Shown here: positions 34,401-43,063 of the stretch, in pieces
Position numbering within the stretch: the stretch's first letter is position 1
How the letters are laid out: every line of letters begins with the position of its first letter
Assembly: GCF_030486595.1 (NCBI RefSeq)
Contig: NZ_JAUJZH010000032.1
Location: 1 to 64,000 of the forward strand
Length of the DNA stretch: 64,000 nt
Direction of reading: 5' to 3'
DNA from: Variovorax ginsengisoli
GTDB taxonomy: Bacteria; Pseudomonadota; Gammaproteobacteria; Burkholderiales; Burkholderiaceae_C
Position numbers and translations under genes: made by a program
The notes under the pieces: generated by a model
Seen by the model: only the letters and a program-made list of their open reading frames with translations
Databases searched by the model: none
What the model was told of the DNA's origin: nothing

Positions 34401-35078
34401 ATGCCTACCACCCGACTCCACATCGATTTCGTGTCCGACGTCTCGTGCCCCTGGTGCGCCGTCGGGCTTGGCGCGCTCGAAGCCGCGCTGCGCAACGTCG
34501 CCCCCGAGGTCACCGCCGAACTGCGCTTCCAGCCTTTCGAGCTGAATCCGCAGATGCCGCCCGAAGGCCAGGACACCTTCGAGCACCTGAACCAGAAGTA
34601 CGGGTCGAGCCGGGAGCAGCAGGCCCAGGCCCGTGCCGCGATCCGTGCCCGCGGCGCCGACGTCGGTTTTGCCTTCAGCGAGGGCGGGCGCCCGCGCATC
34701 TACAACACCTTCGATGCCCACCGGCTGCTGCACTGGGCGGAGCTGGAAGACCTGGCCAAACAGGCGGCGCTCAAGAAGGCGCTGCTCAAAGCGTGCCACA
34801 CCGATGGCGAGAATCCGTCCGACCCCGAGGTGCTGGTGCGCCTGGCCACCGAATCGGGGCTCGATCCGGAGCGCGCACGGAGCATCCTGGCGAGCGACGA
34901 ATACGCCGCCGAGACCCGCGAGCGCGAGCGGCTCTACACCGATGCGGGCATCCATTCGGTGCCGGCGATCATCATCGACAACAAGCACCTGATCTCCGGC
35001 GGCCAGCCGGTCGAAGTGTTCGAGCGCGCGTTGCGGCAGATCGCGGGCGCCGAGCCGGCCCGCACGGCCGAAGCCTGA
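34401..35078 (+). CDS. DsbA-family oxidoreductase (FrnE-like)
   Basis: 225 residues. The thioredoxin-type active site is CPWC at 16-19 (FVSDVSCPWCAVG), an all-helical insert follows, and GIHSVPAIIIDNKHLISGGQ near 190 supplies the cis-Pro loop. No signal peptide, so it acts in the cytoplasm. Members include FrnE-like disulfide isomerases and 2-hydroxychromene-2-carboxylate isomerase relatives, which lack the second Cys; both cysteines here favour a redox role. The gene lies 31 bases after the LysR gene. Confidence 0.86.
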   Translation: MPTTRLHIDFVSDVSCPWCAVGLGALEAALRNVAPEVTAELRFQPFELNPQMPPEGQDTFEHLNQKYGSSREQQAQARAAIRARGADVGFAFSEGGRPRIYNTFDAHRLLHWAELEDLAKQAALKKALLKACHTDGENPSDPEVLVRLATESGLDPERARSILASDEYAAETRERERLYTDAGIHSVPAIIIDNKHLISGGQPVEVFERALRQIAGAEPARTAEA

Positions 35079-35102
35079 GGCCTGCAGCCCTGCAAGCGCG
35101 CG

Positions 35103-35966
35103 TCAGGGCTTCTGCAGCATCTCGATGAGCCGGGCCAGCGCCACCGATGGCGTGCCCTGCCAGACCAGGTGCGTGCGGTTGCCGCGGATGCGCTCCGGCA
35201 GCGGGTGCTGGCGGACATCGGCGGTGGCGCGCAGCGCCTTCAGCACCGACACCGGCACGATCGCGAAGCCGGTGCCGGCGGCGACGCAGGCGATCATCGC
35301 CTGGTAGGAAGAAAACTCCAGCGAGCGCGAGGCCGAGACGCCGCCCTTGACCAGCCATTGCTCGAGCAAGCGGCGGTACGAGCAGCCCGGCGCGAAGGCG
35401 ATCAGGGTCGCATCGGCCAGGTCGCCGGCGCGGCTCACGGCGGCCACGCTGCGCGCCGTGATGAGCACCAGTTCTTCGTCGAACACCGGCATCGATTCGA
35501 GCTCCGGCGCGGCAAAGGGCTCGGACACGAACGCGGCCTCCAGCTCGAAGGCCCTGACCCGCTTGAGCAATGCGCCCGTGGTGCCGGTCGCCAGCTCGAC
35601 CACCACCCCCGGATAGAGCCTGTGGAAACGTGACAGCACCGGCGCCAGCCGGCTGCCCGCCGTGCTTTCGAGCGAGCCGAGCCTGAAGGTGCCGAAGGGG
35701 AGGTCGCTGCGCAATTCGCTTTCGGCCTCGTCGGCCAGGCGCAGCAGGCGCTCGGCATAGGGCAGCAGCTTGTGGCCGGCCGGTGCCAGCGCGAGCGAGC
35801 GGCCCTGTCGATGGAACAGCTTCTGCCCCAGGCGCTCCTCCAGCTGCTGGATGCGGGTCGTGACGTTGGACTGCACGCGGTTGAGCTTGTCGGCGGCCCG
35901 GATCACGCCGCCTTCGGCCACGACGGTGCGGAAGATCTCCAGGGAGTCGAGGTCGATGGTTCTCAT
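35103..35966 (-). CDS. LysR-family transcriptional regulator
   Basis: 287 residues: winged helix with GGVIRAADKLNRVQSNVTTR and QLEERLGQKLFHRQGRSL, then the effector domain. It is divergent from an MFS permease and a carboxymuconolactone-decarboxylase-like gene, with an inverted repeat in the 66-base gap. It probably controls those two genes. The inducer is not deducible. Confidence 0.87.
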   Translation of the reverse strand: MRTIDLDSLEIFRTVVAEGGVIRAADKLNRVQSNVTTRIQQLEERLGQKLFHRQGRSLALAPAGHKLLPYAERLLRLADEAESELRSDLPFGTFRLGSLESTAGSRLAPVLSRFHRLYPGVVVELATGTTGALLKRVRAFELEAAFVSEPFAAPELESMPVFDEELVLITARSVAAVSRAGDLADATLIAFAPGCSYRRLLEQWLVKGGVSASRSLEFSSYQAMIACVAAGTGFAIVPVSVLKALRATADVRQHPLPERIRGNRTHLVWQGTPSVALARLIEMLQKP

Positions 35967-35972
35967 AAAAAG

Positions 35973-35996
35973 AATGAATATTCAGAATAATTCATT
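35973..35996. promoter_or_regulatory. AT-rich inverted repeat, candidate LysR operator
   Basis: AATGAAT-N10-ATTCATT lies between the divergent LysR and MFS genes, starting seven bases from the LysR ATG. It includes GAATATTC in its interior. The AT-rich stretch contrasts with the surrounding DNA, as expected for overlapping divergent promoters and a LysR T-N11-A-type site. Confidence 0.5.
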
Positions 35997-36032
35997 TGTC
36001 GAATGAGGCGATTTTGCGTCCAATCTGGAGCC

Positions 36033-37238
36033 ATGTCGAACCCTTCCATCGCCCTCGGCCGGCCCTCCTTGTTCGCAGTCTGCGGCGCTGGCCTGCTGGC
36101 GCTGGCGATCGCGATGGGCATCGGCCGCTTCGCCTTCACCCCGATGCTGCCGCTGATGATCCGCGCCGGCAGCGCCGACGTCGGCGCCGGCGGCTGGCTG
36201 GCGGCGGCCAACTATGCGGGCTACCTGCTCGGTGCGCTCACGGCGGCGCGGCTGCCGCTGTCGCCGCAACGCACGGGCCTGCTGTCGCTGGCCGTGATCG
36301 TCGGGTCGACGGCGGCGATGGGGCTGGTCGATTCGCTCGCGGCCTGGCTGCTGCTGCGCGGCATCGCCGGCGTCGCCAGCGCCTGGGCGCTGGTAAGCAC
36401 CAGCGTCTGGTGCCTGTCGTGGCTGGCGCGCCTGGGCCGGCCGAACGGCGCCGGCATGGTCTATGCGGGTGTCGGGGCCGGCATCGCGCTGGCGGGGCTG
36501 TACTGCTGGCGTGCCGGCGCGGCCGACATTGCGCCCGATCGCCTGTGGCTGCATCTCGGCCTGCTGGCACTCGTCGGATCGATCATCGTGGCGGCGCTGA
36601 TGCCTCGCGAGGCCGGCCCCCTGGCCGTGGCGGCCGCTGCGCCGGGCACCGGACCCGCAAGCGCAGCGCCGGGCGATTCGCAGTGGGACCTGGTCATCTG
36701 CTACGGCATGCTCGGCTTCGGCTACATCCTGCCGGCCACTTTCCTGCCGGTGCTGGCGCGGGCGGTGGTCGACAACCCTGCGGTGTTCGGTGCCGCCTGG
36801 CCGGTCTTCGGCGCCGCGGCCGCGTTGTCGACGCTGTTGGCGGGCGCTCTGCTGTCGGGCCTGTCGCGCCGCCATGTGCTGGCGGGCAGCCATCTGCTGA
36901 TGGCGCTGGGTTGCCTGCTGCCGGTGCTGCACCTGTCCGCGGGCACGGTGCTCGCGGCGGCGCTGCTGGTGGGCGGGACCTTCATGGTCGCCACCATGGC
37001 GGGCATCCAGGCGGCGCGGGCCGGCGCCACGGGCGATCCCGCGCGAGCGCTCGGACGCATGACGGCGTCCTTCGCGATCGGCCAGATGGCCGGGCCGGTG
37101 CTGTCCTCCGCCCTGAGCGGCGGCGCAGCGGGCTTCGGTGGCCTCTTCATCGCACTGGCGACGGGCGCCGTCACCTTGCTGGCCAGTGCCGCATGGCTGT
37201 TGCGCGCGCCGCGCAGCGCCCGACCCTCACCGAACTGA
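36033..37238 (+). CDS. YbfB/YjiJ-family MFS transporter
   Basis: 401 residues from ATG 36033, chosen for the CTGGAG box; an in-frame ATG at 36003 would add ten residues. The N-terminal helix AIAMGIGRFAFTPMLPLMI is diagnostic for the YbfB/YjiJ group, and about twelve helices follow. Substrate unknown. The gene is divergent from a LysR regulator and 12 bases before a carboxymuconolactone-decarboxylase-like gene, so it may bring in that enzyme's substrate. Confidence 0.82.
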   Translation: MSNPSIALGRPSLFAVCGAGLLALAIAMGIGRFAFTPMLPLMIRAGSADVGAGGWLAAANYAGYLLGALTAARLPLSPQRTGLLSLAVIVGSTAAMGLVDSLAAWLLLRGIAGVASAWALVSTSVWCLSWLARLGRPNGAGMVYAGVGAGIALAGLYCWRAGAADIAPDRLWLHLGLLALVGSIIVAALMPREAGPLAVAAAAPGTGPASAAPGDSQWDLVICYGMLGFGYILPATFLPVLARAVVDNPAVFGAAWPVFGAAAALSTLLAGALLSGLSRRHVLAGSHLLMALGCLLPVLHLSAGTVLAAALLVGGTFMVATMAGIQAARAGATGDPARALGRMTASFAIGQMAGPVLSSALSGGAAGFGGLFIALATGAVTLLASAAWLLRAPRSARPSPN

Positions 37239-37249
37239 AAGGACTCCGC

Positions 37250-37846
37250 ATGCTCATCCCTCAAGGCCACACCGAACCCTGGGCCGAGCGCCTGCCACTG
37301 CCTGCCGCCGAAGCCATGACAGAGGCCCAGCGCGCGGCCGCGCAAGCGCTGATCGACGGGCCGCGCAAGGCCGTCTTCGGCCCCTTCGTTCCCTTGCTGC
37401 AAAGCCCGGTGCTGATGGAGCGCATCGGCAGCCTGGGCGAGTACCTGCGCTTCGACAGCGCGCTCGATGCGCGCGTGCGCGAGCTGGTGATCTGCGCGGT
37501 CGCGCGTCATGTCGGCAACCAGTTCGAATGGGTGCTGCATGCGGGCGCGGCGGTCAAGGCCGGGGTCGATGCGGGCGCGGTCGAGGCGCTTCGCCTGGGC
37601 CGCCGCGCGGCACCGCTGGCCGAGGATGAGCAGCTGGGCCTCGACTTCGCCCTCGAGCTGCTGCGGCACCATGGCGTCAGCGAGCCGACCTACGCAGCGG
37701 CCGAGGCCCGCTTCGGCAAGGCGGCGGTGGTCGAGCTGTCGGCCCTGGTCGGGTACTTCGCGATGGTCTGCTGGATCATGAACGCGGCCCACACGCCGGT
37801 GCAGGGTGCCGAGGGCCAGCCGGGGCTGCAGGCCTTTCCGCTGTAG
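37250..37846 (+). CDS. Carboxymuconolactone decarboxylase-like (AhpD-fold) protein
   Basis: 198 residues from ATG 37250. The AhpD-like all-helical core is seen in LDARVRELVICAVARHVGNQ and EWVLHAGAAVKAGVDAGAVE. The Cys-x-x-Cys of true AhpD is absent, pointing to the decarboxylase/lactonase-like branch. It resembles many small proteins of unknown reaction encoded beside LysR regulators. It is probably co-transcribed with the upstream permease. It should not be taken as the pcaC missing from the operon at 21768-30472 without a test. Confidence 0.78.
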   Translation: MLIPQGHTEPWAERLPLPAAEAMTEAQRAAAQALIDGPRKAVFGPFVPLLQSPVLMERIGSLGEYLRFDSALDARVRELVICAVARHVGNQFEWVLHAGAAVKAGVDAGAVEALRLGRRAAPLAEDEQLGLDFALELLRHHGVSEPTYAAAEARFGKAAVVELSALVGYFAMVCWIMNAAHTPVQGAEGQPGLQAFPL

Positions 37847-37964
37847 CTTTTCCGCTGCACCGCGAGGCGGGGCGCGAGCGGTCAGGCTGGGGTCCGTTGG
37901 CGAAGGCACAATGGCGCCGCGCCGCGGACCGGGTCCGTGAACCGAACCCCTTCCGCCTCCGCTC

Positions 37965-39692
37965 ATGCTCGACAAACGCTTTTTTCCGCGCCAGGCCGTC
38001 GCGTCCGGCGGCAACCGCTGGGATTGGGCGCTGCTGCCACTGGTGCTGGCCACGCTGTTCGCGCTGGCCTACGGCGGCGCCCAGATGGCACGGCCCTACG
38101 AGCTCGGCCAGCCGCTGCCGATCAGCCTCGACCCGTGGCAGCTGCCGTACTACCTGCTGCGCACCACGCTGCGCATGTTCCTGGCGCTCGGGGCCTCGCT
38201 GCTGTTCAGCTGCGCCTTCGCGGTGCTCGCGACCCGCTATCGCGCGGCGGAAAAGGTGCTGGTGCCGATGCTCGACATCCTGCAGTCGATCCCGATCCTC
38301 GGCTTCCTGTCGATCACGGTGACCGGCTTCATCGCGCTGTTCCCGGGCAACCTGCTGGGGGTCGAGTGCGCGGCGATCTTCGCCATCTTCACGTCGCAGG
38401 CCTGGAACATGGCCTTCAGCCTCTACCAGTCGCTGCGCACCGTGCCGTCCGAGCTGCGCGAGGCCGCCTCGGTGTTCCAGCTCTCGGCCTGGCACCGCTT
38501 CTGGCGGCTCGAGCTCCCGTTCGCGATGCCCGGCTTGCTGTGGAACATGATGATGTCGATGTCGGGCGGCTGGTTCTTCGTGGTCGCCTCGGAGGCGATC
38601 TCGGTGTCCAACCAGAGCATCATGCTGCCGGGCGTGGGCTCCTACATCGCGATGGCGATCCAGGCCCGCGACCTCGGCGCCATCGGCTGGGCCATCGGCG
38701 GCATGCTGATCGGGATCACGCTCTACGACCAGCTCTTCTTCCGGCCGCTGATCGCCTGGGCCGACAAGTTCCGTTTCGAGGAGGGCAGCAGCGAAGACGC
38801 GCCGCGCTCCTGGCTGCTGACCTGGCTGCGACGCACCGAACGCATCCGCCAAGGCATCGGCGCCGCGGCGCGGGTGCTCGAACGCTCGCTGCTGCTGTTC
38901 CGGCGCGACCACGACGGCACCTCGATCAAGGCCCGGCCGAGCACGCCGAACCCGGCCGTCGGCCGTGCCTGGGACGCGGTGCTGGCCGCTGCGGTGCTGC
39001 TCGCCGTGGTCTGGCTGGTGCGCTTCATCCACGCCGAGGTCGGATGGTCCGAGGTGGCCCACGTGTTCGTGCTCGGGCTCTACACCATGATCCGCGTGGT
39101 GGTGCTGATCGCGCTGGCGGCGCTGGTGTGGGTGCCGATCGGCATCTGGATCGGCATGAATCCGCGCTGGGCCGGACGGCTGCAGGGCGTGGCGCAGTTC
39201 ATGGCCGCCTTCCCGGCCAACCTGATGTTCCCGGTGGCGGTGCTGTTCATCGTGCGCTGGCAGCTGAACCCCAACATCTGGCTGGCGCCGCTGATGGTGC
39301 TGGGCACGCAGTGGTACCTGCTGTTCAACGTGATCGCGGGCGCCTCCACCGTGCCGACCGAGCTGCGCTATGCGGCCAGCAACCTCGGGCTCACGGGTTG
39401 GCTCAAATGGCGGCGCTACCTGCTGCCGGCGGTGTTCCCGAGCTTCGTCACCGGCGCCATCACGGCCAGCGGCGGCTCCTGGAACGCCAGCATCGTGGCC
39501 GAGTACGTCACCTGGGGCGACACCACGCTGCAGGCGGCGGGCCTGGGCAGCTACATCGCCCACATGACGGCCATCGGCGACTTCCCGCGCATCGCGCTGG
39601 GTATCGGCGTGATGTGCGTGTTCGTCATGGGCATGAACCACTTCGTCTGGCGCCGGCTCTATGAACTGGCCGAGAACCGGATGCATTTCTGA
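37965..39692 (+). CDS. ABC transporter permease with two fused membrane domains (NitT/TauT type)
   Basis: 575 residues. Two binding-protein-dependent permease domains lie in tandem: each has its own EAA-type loop, PSELREAASVFQLSAWHRFW near residue 165 and PTELRYAASNLGLTGWLKWR near residue 465. Between them is a cytoplasmic linker rich in charged residues. A fused permease can supply both membrane subunits of the importer. The ATPase gene overlaps its stop (TGATG). No substrate-binding protein gene lies next to the pair. The group is related to nitrate, sulfonate and bicarbonate importers. Confidence 0.87.
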   Translation: MLDKRFFPRQAVASGGNRWDWALLPLVLATLFALAYGGAQMARPYELGQPLPISLDPWQLPYYLLRTTLRMFLALGASLLFSCAFAVLATRYRAAEKVLVPMLDILQSIPILGFLSITVTGFIALFPGNLLGVECAAIFAIFTSQAWNMAFSLYQSLRTVPSELREAASVFQLSAWHRFWRLELPFAMPGLLWNMMMSMSGGWFFVVASEAISVSNQSIMLPGVGSYIAMAIQARDLGAIGWAIGGMLIGITLYDQLFFRPLIAWADKFRFEEGSSEDAPRSWLLTWLRRTERIRQGIGAAARVLERSLLLFRRDHDGTSIKARPSTPNPAVGRAWDAVLAAAVLLAVVWLVRFIHAEVGWSEVAHVFVLGLYTMIRVVVLIALAALVWVPIGIWIGMNPRWAGRLQGVAQFMAAFPANLMFPVAVLFIVRWQLNPNIWLAPLMVLGTQWYLLFNVIAGASTVPTELRYAASNLGLTGWLKWRRYLLPAVFPSFVTGAITASGGSWNASIVAEYVTWGDTTLQAAGLGSYIAHMTAIGDFPRIALGIGVMCVFVMGMNHFVWRRLYELAENRMHF

Positions 39693-41032
39693 TGACCAAC
39701 GCGCGAGGAGGGCCCATGGCCGAAGCCATCGTTGAACTCAAGGGCGTGGGCAAGTCCTTTCGCTCGGCCGACGGCGCCGCGCGATCGGTGCTCGAAGGCG
39801 TCGACTTCCGCCTGGCGGAGGGCGAGATCGTGGCGCTGCTGGGCCAGTCGGGCTCGGGCAAGTCGACCCTGCTGCGAATCCTCGCGGGCCTGATCGGCGC
39901 CGATGCCGGCAGCGTGCGCTACCGTGGCCAGCCGCTCTACGGGCCGGCGCGCGGCATCGCGATGGTGTTCCAGTCGTTCGCGCTCTTTCCCTGGCTCACG
40001 GTGCAGCAGAACGTCGAGCTCGGGCTCGAGGCGCGCGGTGTCGCGCCGGCCGAACGCGCCCGGCGCGCCAATGCGGCGATCGAGCTCATCGGCCTCGCGG
40101 GTTTCGAGGGCGCCCTGCCGCGCGAGTTGTCGGGCGGCATGCGCCAGCGGGTGGGCATCGCGCGGGCGCTGGTGATCGAGCCCGAGGTGCTGCTCATGGA
40201 CGAGGCCTTCTCGGCCCTCGACGTGCTCACGGGCGAGCGCCTGCGCGACGACATCCTGCGCTTGTGGAGCGGGGGCGAGATGCCGACCAAGGCGATGCTG
40301 ATCGTCTCCCACAACATCGAGGAAGCGGTGCTGATGGCCGACCGGGTGCTGATCTTCGCCGCCGACCCGGGCCGCGTGCGCGCCGAGCTGCCGATCCGGC
40401 TGGCACGGCCCCGCGACGTCGACAGCCTCGAAGTGAGGGCGCTGATCGACGAGGCCTACGCGCTGATGACGGCCAGTGCGCCGGTGGCCGGCCGCGCAAC
40501 CGAGGAGCCGGTGCGCATGCACCTGGGCGACCGGCTGCCCGATGCCGACATCGGCCGCATGGAAGCCCTGCTCGAAATGCTGGTGGAAGACGGCCGCGAA
40601 GGCCGTGCCGACCTGCCGCAGCTGGCCGAAGAGGCCGAGCTCACCGACCACGACCTGCTGCCGCTGGCGCAGGCGCTGGCGCTGCTGGGTTTCGCGCAAC
40701 TGGCGGATGGCGACCTGCACTTGACCGAACTGGGCCGCCACTACGTCGCGGGTGCGCACACGCTGCGTCAGCAGCTGCTGGGCCAGCAGCTGCTGGCCCA
40801 CGTGCCGCTCGCGGCCCACATCCGCCACAGCCTGGAGCAGGCGCCCGCGGGCGAATTGCCGCAGGAGCCTTTCCTCGATCTGCTGGAAGAAAGCCTGGAC
40901 CGCGCGACCGCCGAACGGGTGCTGCGGACCGCGATCGAATGGGGCCGCTACGGCGAGGTGTTCGAGTTCGATCTGCGGACCGGACAAATTCATTTGCCGG
41001 CTGGTGAAGAACAGGAAAAAAATGCTCTATAA
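39692..41032 (+). CDS. ABC transporter ATPase with AAA-associated C-terminal domain
   Basis: 446 residues from ATG 39692; ATG 39716, just behind a GAGGAGGG box, is an equally plausible start. The nucleotide-binding domain has Walker A GQSGSGKST near residue 52, signature LSGGM near 148 and Walker B VLLMDEAFSAL near 168. From about residue 275 a separate domain begins (MHLGDRLPDADIGRMEALLE), the AAA-associated C-terminal domain found in a subset of nitrate/sulfonate-type ATPases, thought regulatory. It energises the fused permease encoded upstream. The tRNA-Gly promoter overlaps its stop codon. Confidence 0.88.
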   Translation: MTNARGGPMAEAIVELKGVGKSFRSADGAARSVLEGVDFRLAEGEIVALLGQSGSGKSTLLRILAGLIGADAGSVRYRGQPLYGPARGIAMVFQSFALFPWLTVQQNVELGLEARGVAPAERARRANAAIELIGLAGFEGALPRELSGGMRQRVGIARALVIEPEVLLMDEAFSALDVLTGERLRDDILRLWSGGEMPTKAMLIVSHNIEEAVLMADRVLIFAADPGRVRAELPIRLARPRDVDSLEVRALIDEAYALMTASAPVAGRATEEPVRMHLGDRLPDADIGRMEALLEMLVEDGREGRADLPQLAEEAELTDHDLLPLAQALALLGFAQLADGDLHLTELGRHYVAGAHTLRQQLLGQQLLAHVPLAAHIRHSLEQAPAGELPQEPFLDLLEESLDRATAERVLRTAIEWGRYGEVFEFDLRTGQIHLPAGEEQEKNAL

Positions 41033-41033
41033 T
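41028..41033 (+). promoter_or_regulatory. -10 box of the tRNA-Gly promoter
   Basis: A consensus TATAAT ends ten bases before the mature tRNA 5' end. Its bases include the TAA stop of the ABC ATPase gene (41030-41032), and the last codons of that gene are unusually A-rich. The -35 is weak (TGAAG-like sequence near 41004-41010). Confidence 0.6.
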
Positions 41034-41043
41034 CGAAGGCTTC

Positions 41044-41119
41044 GCGGGAGTAGCTCAGTTGGTAGAGCGCAACCTTGCCAAGGTTGAGGTCGAGAGTTCG
41101 AGACTCTTCTCCCGCTCCA
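41044..41119 (+). tRNA. tRNA-Gly (anticodon GCC)
   Basis: 76 bases including an encoded 3' CCA. The acceptor stem GCGGGAG pairs with CTCCCGC, the D-arm reads AGCTCAGTTGGTAGAGC, the anticodon loop is TT-GCC-AA, and the T-arm contains GTTCGAG. GCC decodes GGC and GGU, the main glycine codons in this GC-rich genome. A -10 box and a terminator flank it, so it is an independent unit. Confidence 0.97.
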
Positions 41120-41181
41120 GATTTTGAGAATTTTGGATACGCGAAGCATCACAGCCGGTTCAACCGGTTTGTTCGATGCAG

Positions 41182-41208
41182 AAGCCACCCGACGGGTGGC
41201 TTTTTTTT
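41182..41208 (+). terminator. Intrinsic terminator after tRNA-Gly
   Basis: Stem AAGCCACCC / GGGTGGCTT with a 3-base loop followed by eight T (41201-41208). It ends the tRNA transcript 60-odd bases downstream and lies at the 3' end of the convergent TetR gene. A smaller perfect palindrome, CCGGTT-C-AACCGG (41155-41167), lies in between. Confidence 0.85.
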
Positions 41209-41221
41209 CGTCTGGCGAACG

Positions 41222-41899
41222 TCAGCTCCGCTGCGCGGCCACGCTGCGCCACGCGATCTCGTCCATCTCGGCGACCCACGCCGCATCGTCGGGCGTGCCG
41301 CTGCCCAAGCCCCGCAGAAGGCGATAGCGCCGCCCGCCCCAGGCGGCGGTCAAGAGGGCGTGGACCGTCGCGTCCGTGGGCGGATCGGGCAACCCGCAGG
41401 CGGCGAAGGCCTGCAGCCAGCGGGTCGCCAGTTCGTCGTACACGCGCAGGTGATGCTTGGGCTCGGCCACGCGGTGTTCGAGCAGCAGCATGCCGTGATC
41501 GAAGGCCGGCAGGCCGTCGAGCCGGCTGTCGCAAGTGATGCGCACCAGTCGCGCGATGCGCTCGCGCGCAGCCAGTGCGGCCGCGGGCGGCGCGACGACG
41601 TCGGCGTCGAGCCGCGCCAGCAGGGCTTCGACGCAGTGGCGCACGTAGCCGGAGAGCAGCGCCTCCTTGTCTGGGAAGTAGTCGTACAGCGTGCCGACCG
41701 CGATGCCGGTTTCGAGGGCCACGGCGCGGGTCGTCACGCCATCCCAGCCCTCGGCCTCCCAAATCCGAACAAAGGCGTCGTAGATGGCCTGCACGGTGAA
41801 CTTGCCGCGGGCCTGCGTCGGGCGTTTCAGGGGCTTGGAGCTAGGTGCGGCGGCCGGCGCCTTTTTTCCGAACCCGCGGCTGGAGGGAGGGCGATACAT
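41222..41899 (-). CDS. TetR-family transcriptional regulator
   Basis: 225 residues if begun at ATG 41899; an in-frame GTG at 41929 would add ten. The N-terminal helix-turn-helix is clear (FTVQAIYDAFVRIWEAEGW, TRAVALETGIAVGTLYDYFP, DKEALL). The C-terminal ligand domain is family-variable. It is divergent from the DUF2855 gene at 41942, only 42 bases away, and probably represses it and itself. Confidence 0.87.
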   Translation of the reverse strand: MYRPPSSRGFGKKAPAAAPSSKPLKRPTQARGKFTVQAIYDAFVRIWEAEGWDGVTTRAVALETGIAVGTLYDYFPDKEALLSGYVRHCVEALLARLDADVVAPPAAALAARERIARLVRITCDSRLDGLPAFDHGMLLLEHRVAEPKHHLRVYDELATRWLQAFAACGLPDPPTDATVHALLTAAWGGRRYRLLRGLGSGTPDDAAWVAEMDEIAWRSVAAQRS

Positions 41900-41941
41900 T
41901 TTTCGGCAAGGGGATCGGCCCCGAATCACCTGAGGCCAGAC

Positions 41942-43051
41942 ATGAACGACGCTTTCACTTTAACCCGTCTCGAAACCCGCAAGGACGCGCTCGGCACCAC
42001 CCGCCTGCGCAGCGCTCCGGACGCCGGCACGCTGGCGCCCGGCGAGGTGCTGCTGCGCATCGACCGCTTCTCGCTCACCACCAACAACATCACCTATGCG
42101 GCCTTCGGCGACGCCATGATGAAGTACTGGTCGTTCTTTCCGACCGGTGACGAGGCCTGGGGCCACATGCCGGCCTGGGGCTTTGCCGACGTGGTGGCCT
42201 CGACGGTCGAAGGCGTCGCGGTCGGCGAACGCTTCTACGGCTACTTCCCGATCGCCAGCCACCTGCGCATGTCGCCGGTGCGCGTGACCGAGCGCGGCTT
42301 CTACGACGGCGCGCCGCACCGCGGCGAGCTGGTCTCCGCCTACAACCAGTACATGCGCTGCAGCCATGATGCCGGCTACGACCCGGCGCTCGAGGACTAC
42401 CAGATGCTGGTGCGGCCGCTGTTCATCACCTCGTTCATGCTGGCGGATTTTCTCGAGGACAACGCCTTCTTCGGCGCCCGGCAGGTGGTCGTGTCCAGCG
42501 CCTCGAGCAAGACCGCCTACGGCACGGCCTTCTGTCTGCGCCGGCGCGACGGGCGCAGCCTGGTCGCGCTGACCTCGGAGCGCAACCGCGGCTTCGTCGA
42601 GAACCTCGGCTGCTACGACCAGGTGCTTTCGTATGCCGGCGCGGTGCGGCTGCCCGCCGAGGTGCCGACGCTCTATGTCGACTTCGCCGGCGACGACGAC
42701 CTGCGCGCCACGGTCCACCACCATTTCGGTGCGGCCCTGGTCTACGACTGCTATGCGGGCTCGGCGCAGAAGACCGCCTTCCTGGCCGAGTCGCCATTGC
42801 CGGGCCCGAAACCCTTGCTCTACTTCGCGCCGGTGCAGATCCGCAAGCGCAACGCCGACTGGGGCCCCCAGGAAGTGAACCGGCGCTTCAACGAGGCGCA
42901 GGGCCGTTTCATCGCCGAGCTGAGCCGGCCGGGAAATCGCTGGATGACGCTGGCACAGAGCCAGGGCTTCGAGGCCGCGCAGCAGGTGATCGCCGACCTG
43001 CACGGGGGCCGCGTCGACCCGCGCACCGCGCACGTGGTGAGGCTGCGCTGA
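41942..43051 (+). CDS. DUF2855-family protein (medium-chain reductase-like)
   Basis: 369 residues. The N-terminal part resembles a GroES-like domain (APGEVLLRIDRFSLTTNNIT, then AAFGDAMMKYWSFFP), and the middle part VVVSSASSKTAYGTAFCL looks like a degenerate nucleotide-binding motif of quinone-oxidoreductase-type proteins. Function of the family is unknown. A divergent TetR gene and convergent flavin reductase suggest a stress- or xenobiotic-linked reductase, but this is only context. Confidence 0.82.
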   Translation: MNDAFTLTRLETRKDALGTTRLRSAPDAGTLAPGEVLLRIDRFSLTTNNITYAAFGDAMMKYWSFFPTGDEAWGHMPAWGFADVVASTVEGVAVGERFYGYFPIASHLRMSPVRVTERGFYDGAPHRGELVSAYNQYMRCSHDAGYDPALEDYQMLVRPLFITSFMLADFLEDNAFFGARQVVVSSASSKTAYGTAFCLRRRDGRSLVALTSERNRGFVENLGCYDQVLSYAGAVRLPAEVPTLYVDFAGDDDLRATVHHHFGAALVYDCYAGSAQKTAFLAESPLPGPKPLLYFAPVQIRKRNADWGPQEVNRRFNEAQGRFIAELSRPGNRWMTLAQSQGFEAAQQVIADLHGGRVDPRTAHVVRLR

Positions 43052-43063
43052 GTCGCGACACGC

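Noticed and set aside
37250..37846. Missing pcaC for the protocatechuate operon
   Set aside because: The protein is carboxymuconolactone decarboxylase-like by fold only, is longer than typical PcaC and lies in a separate LysR-controlled unit, so it was not assigned as pcaC.
41155..41167. CCGGTT-C-AACCGG palindrome downstream of tRNA-Gly as an attachment site
   Set aside because: It has no second copy in the window and no integrase gene nearby; it sits between the tRNA and its terminator and is more likely a processing hairpin or chance.
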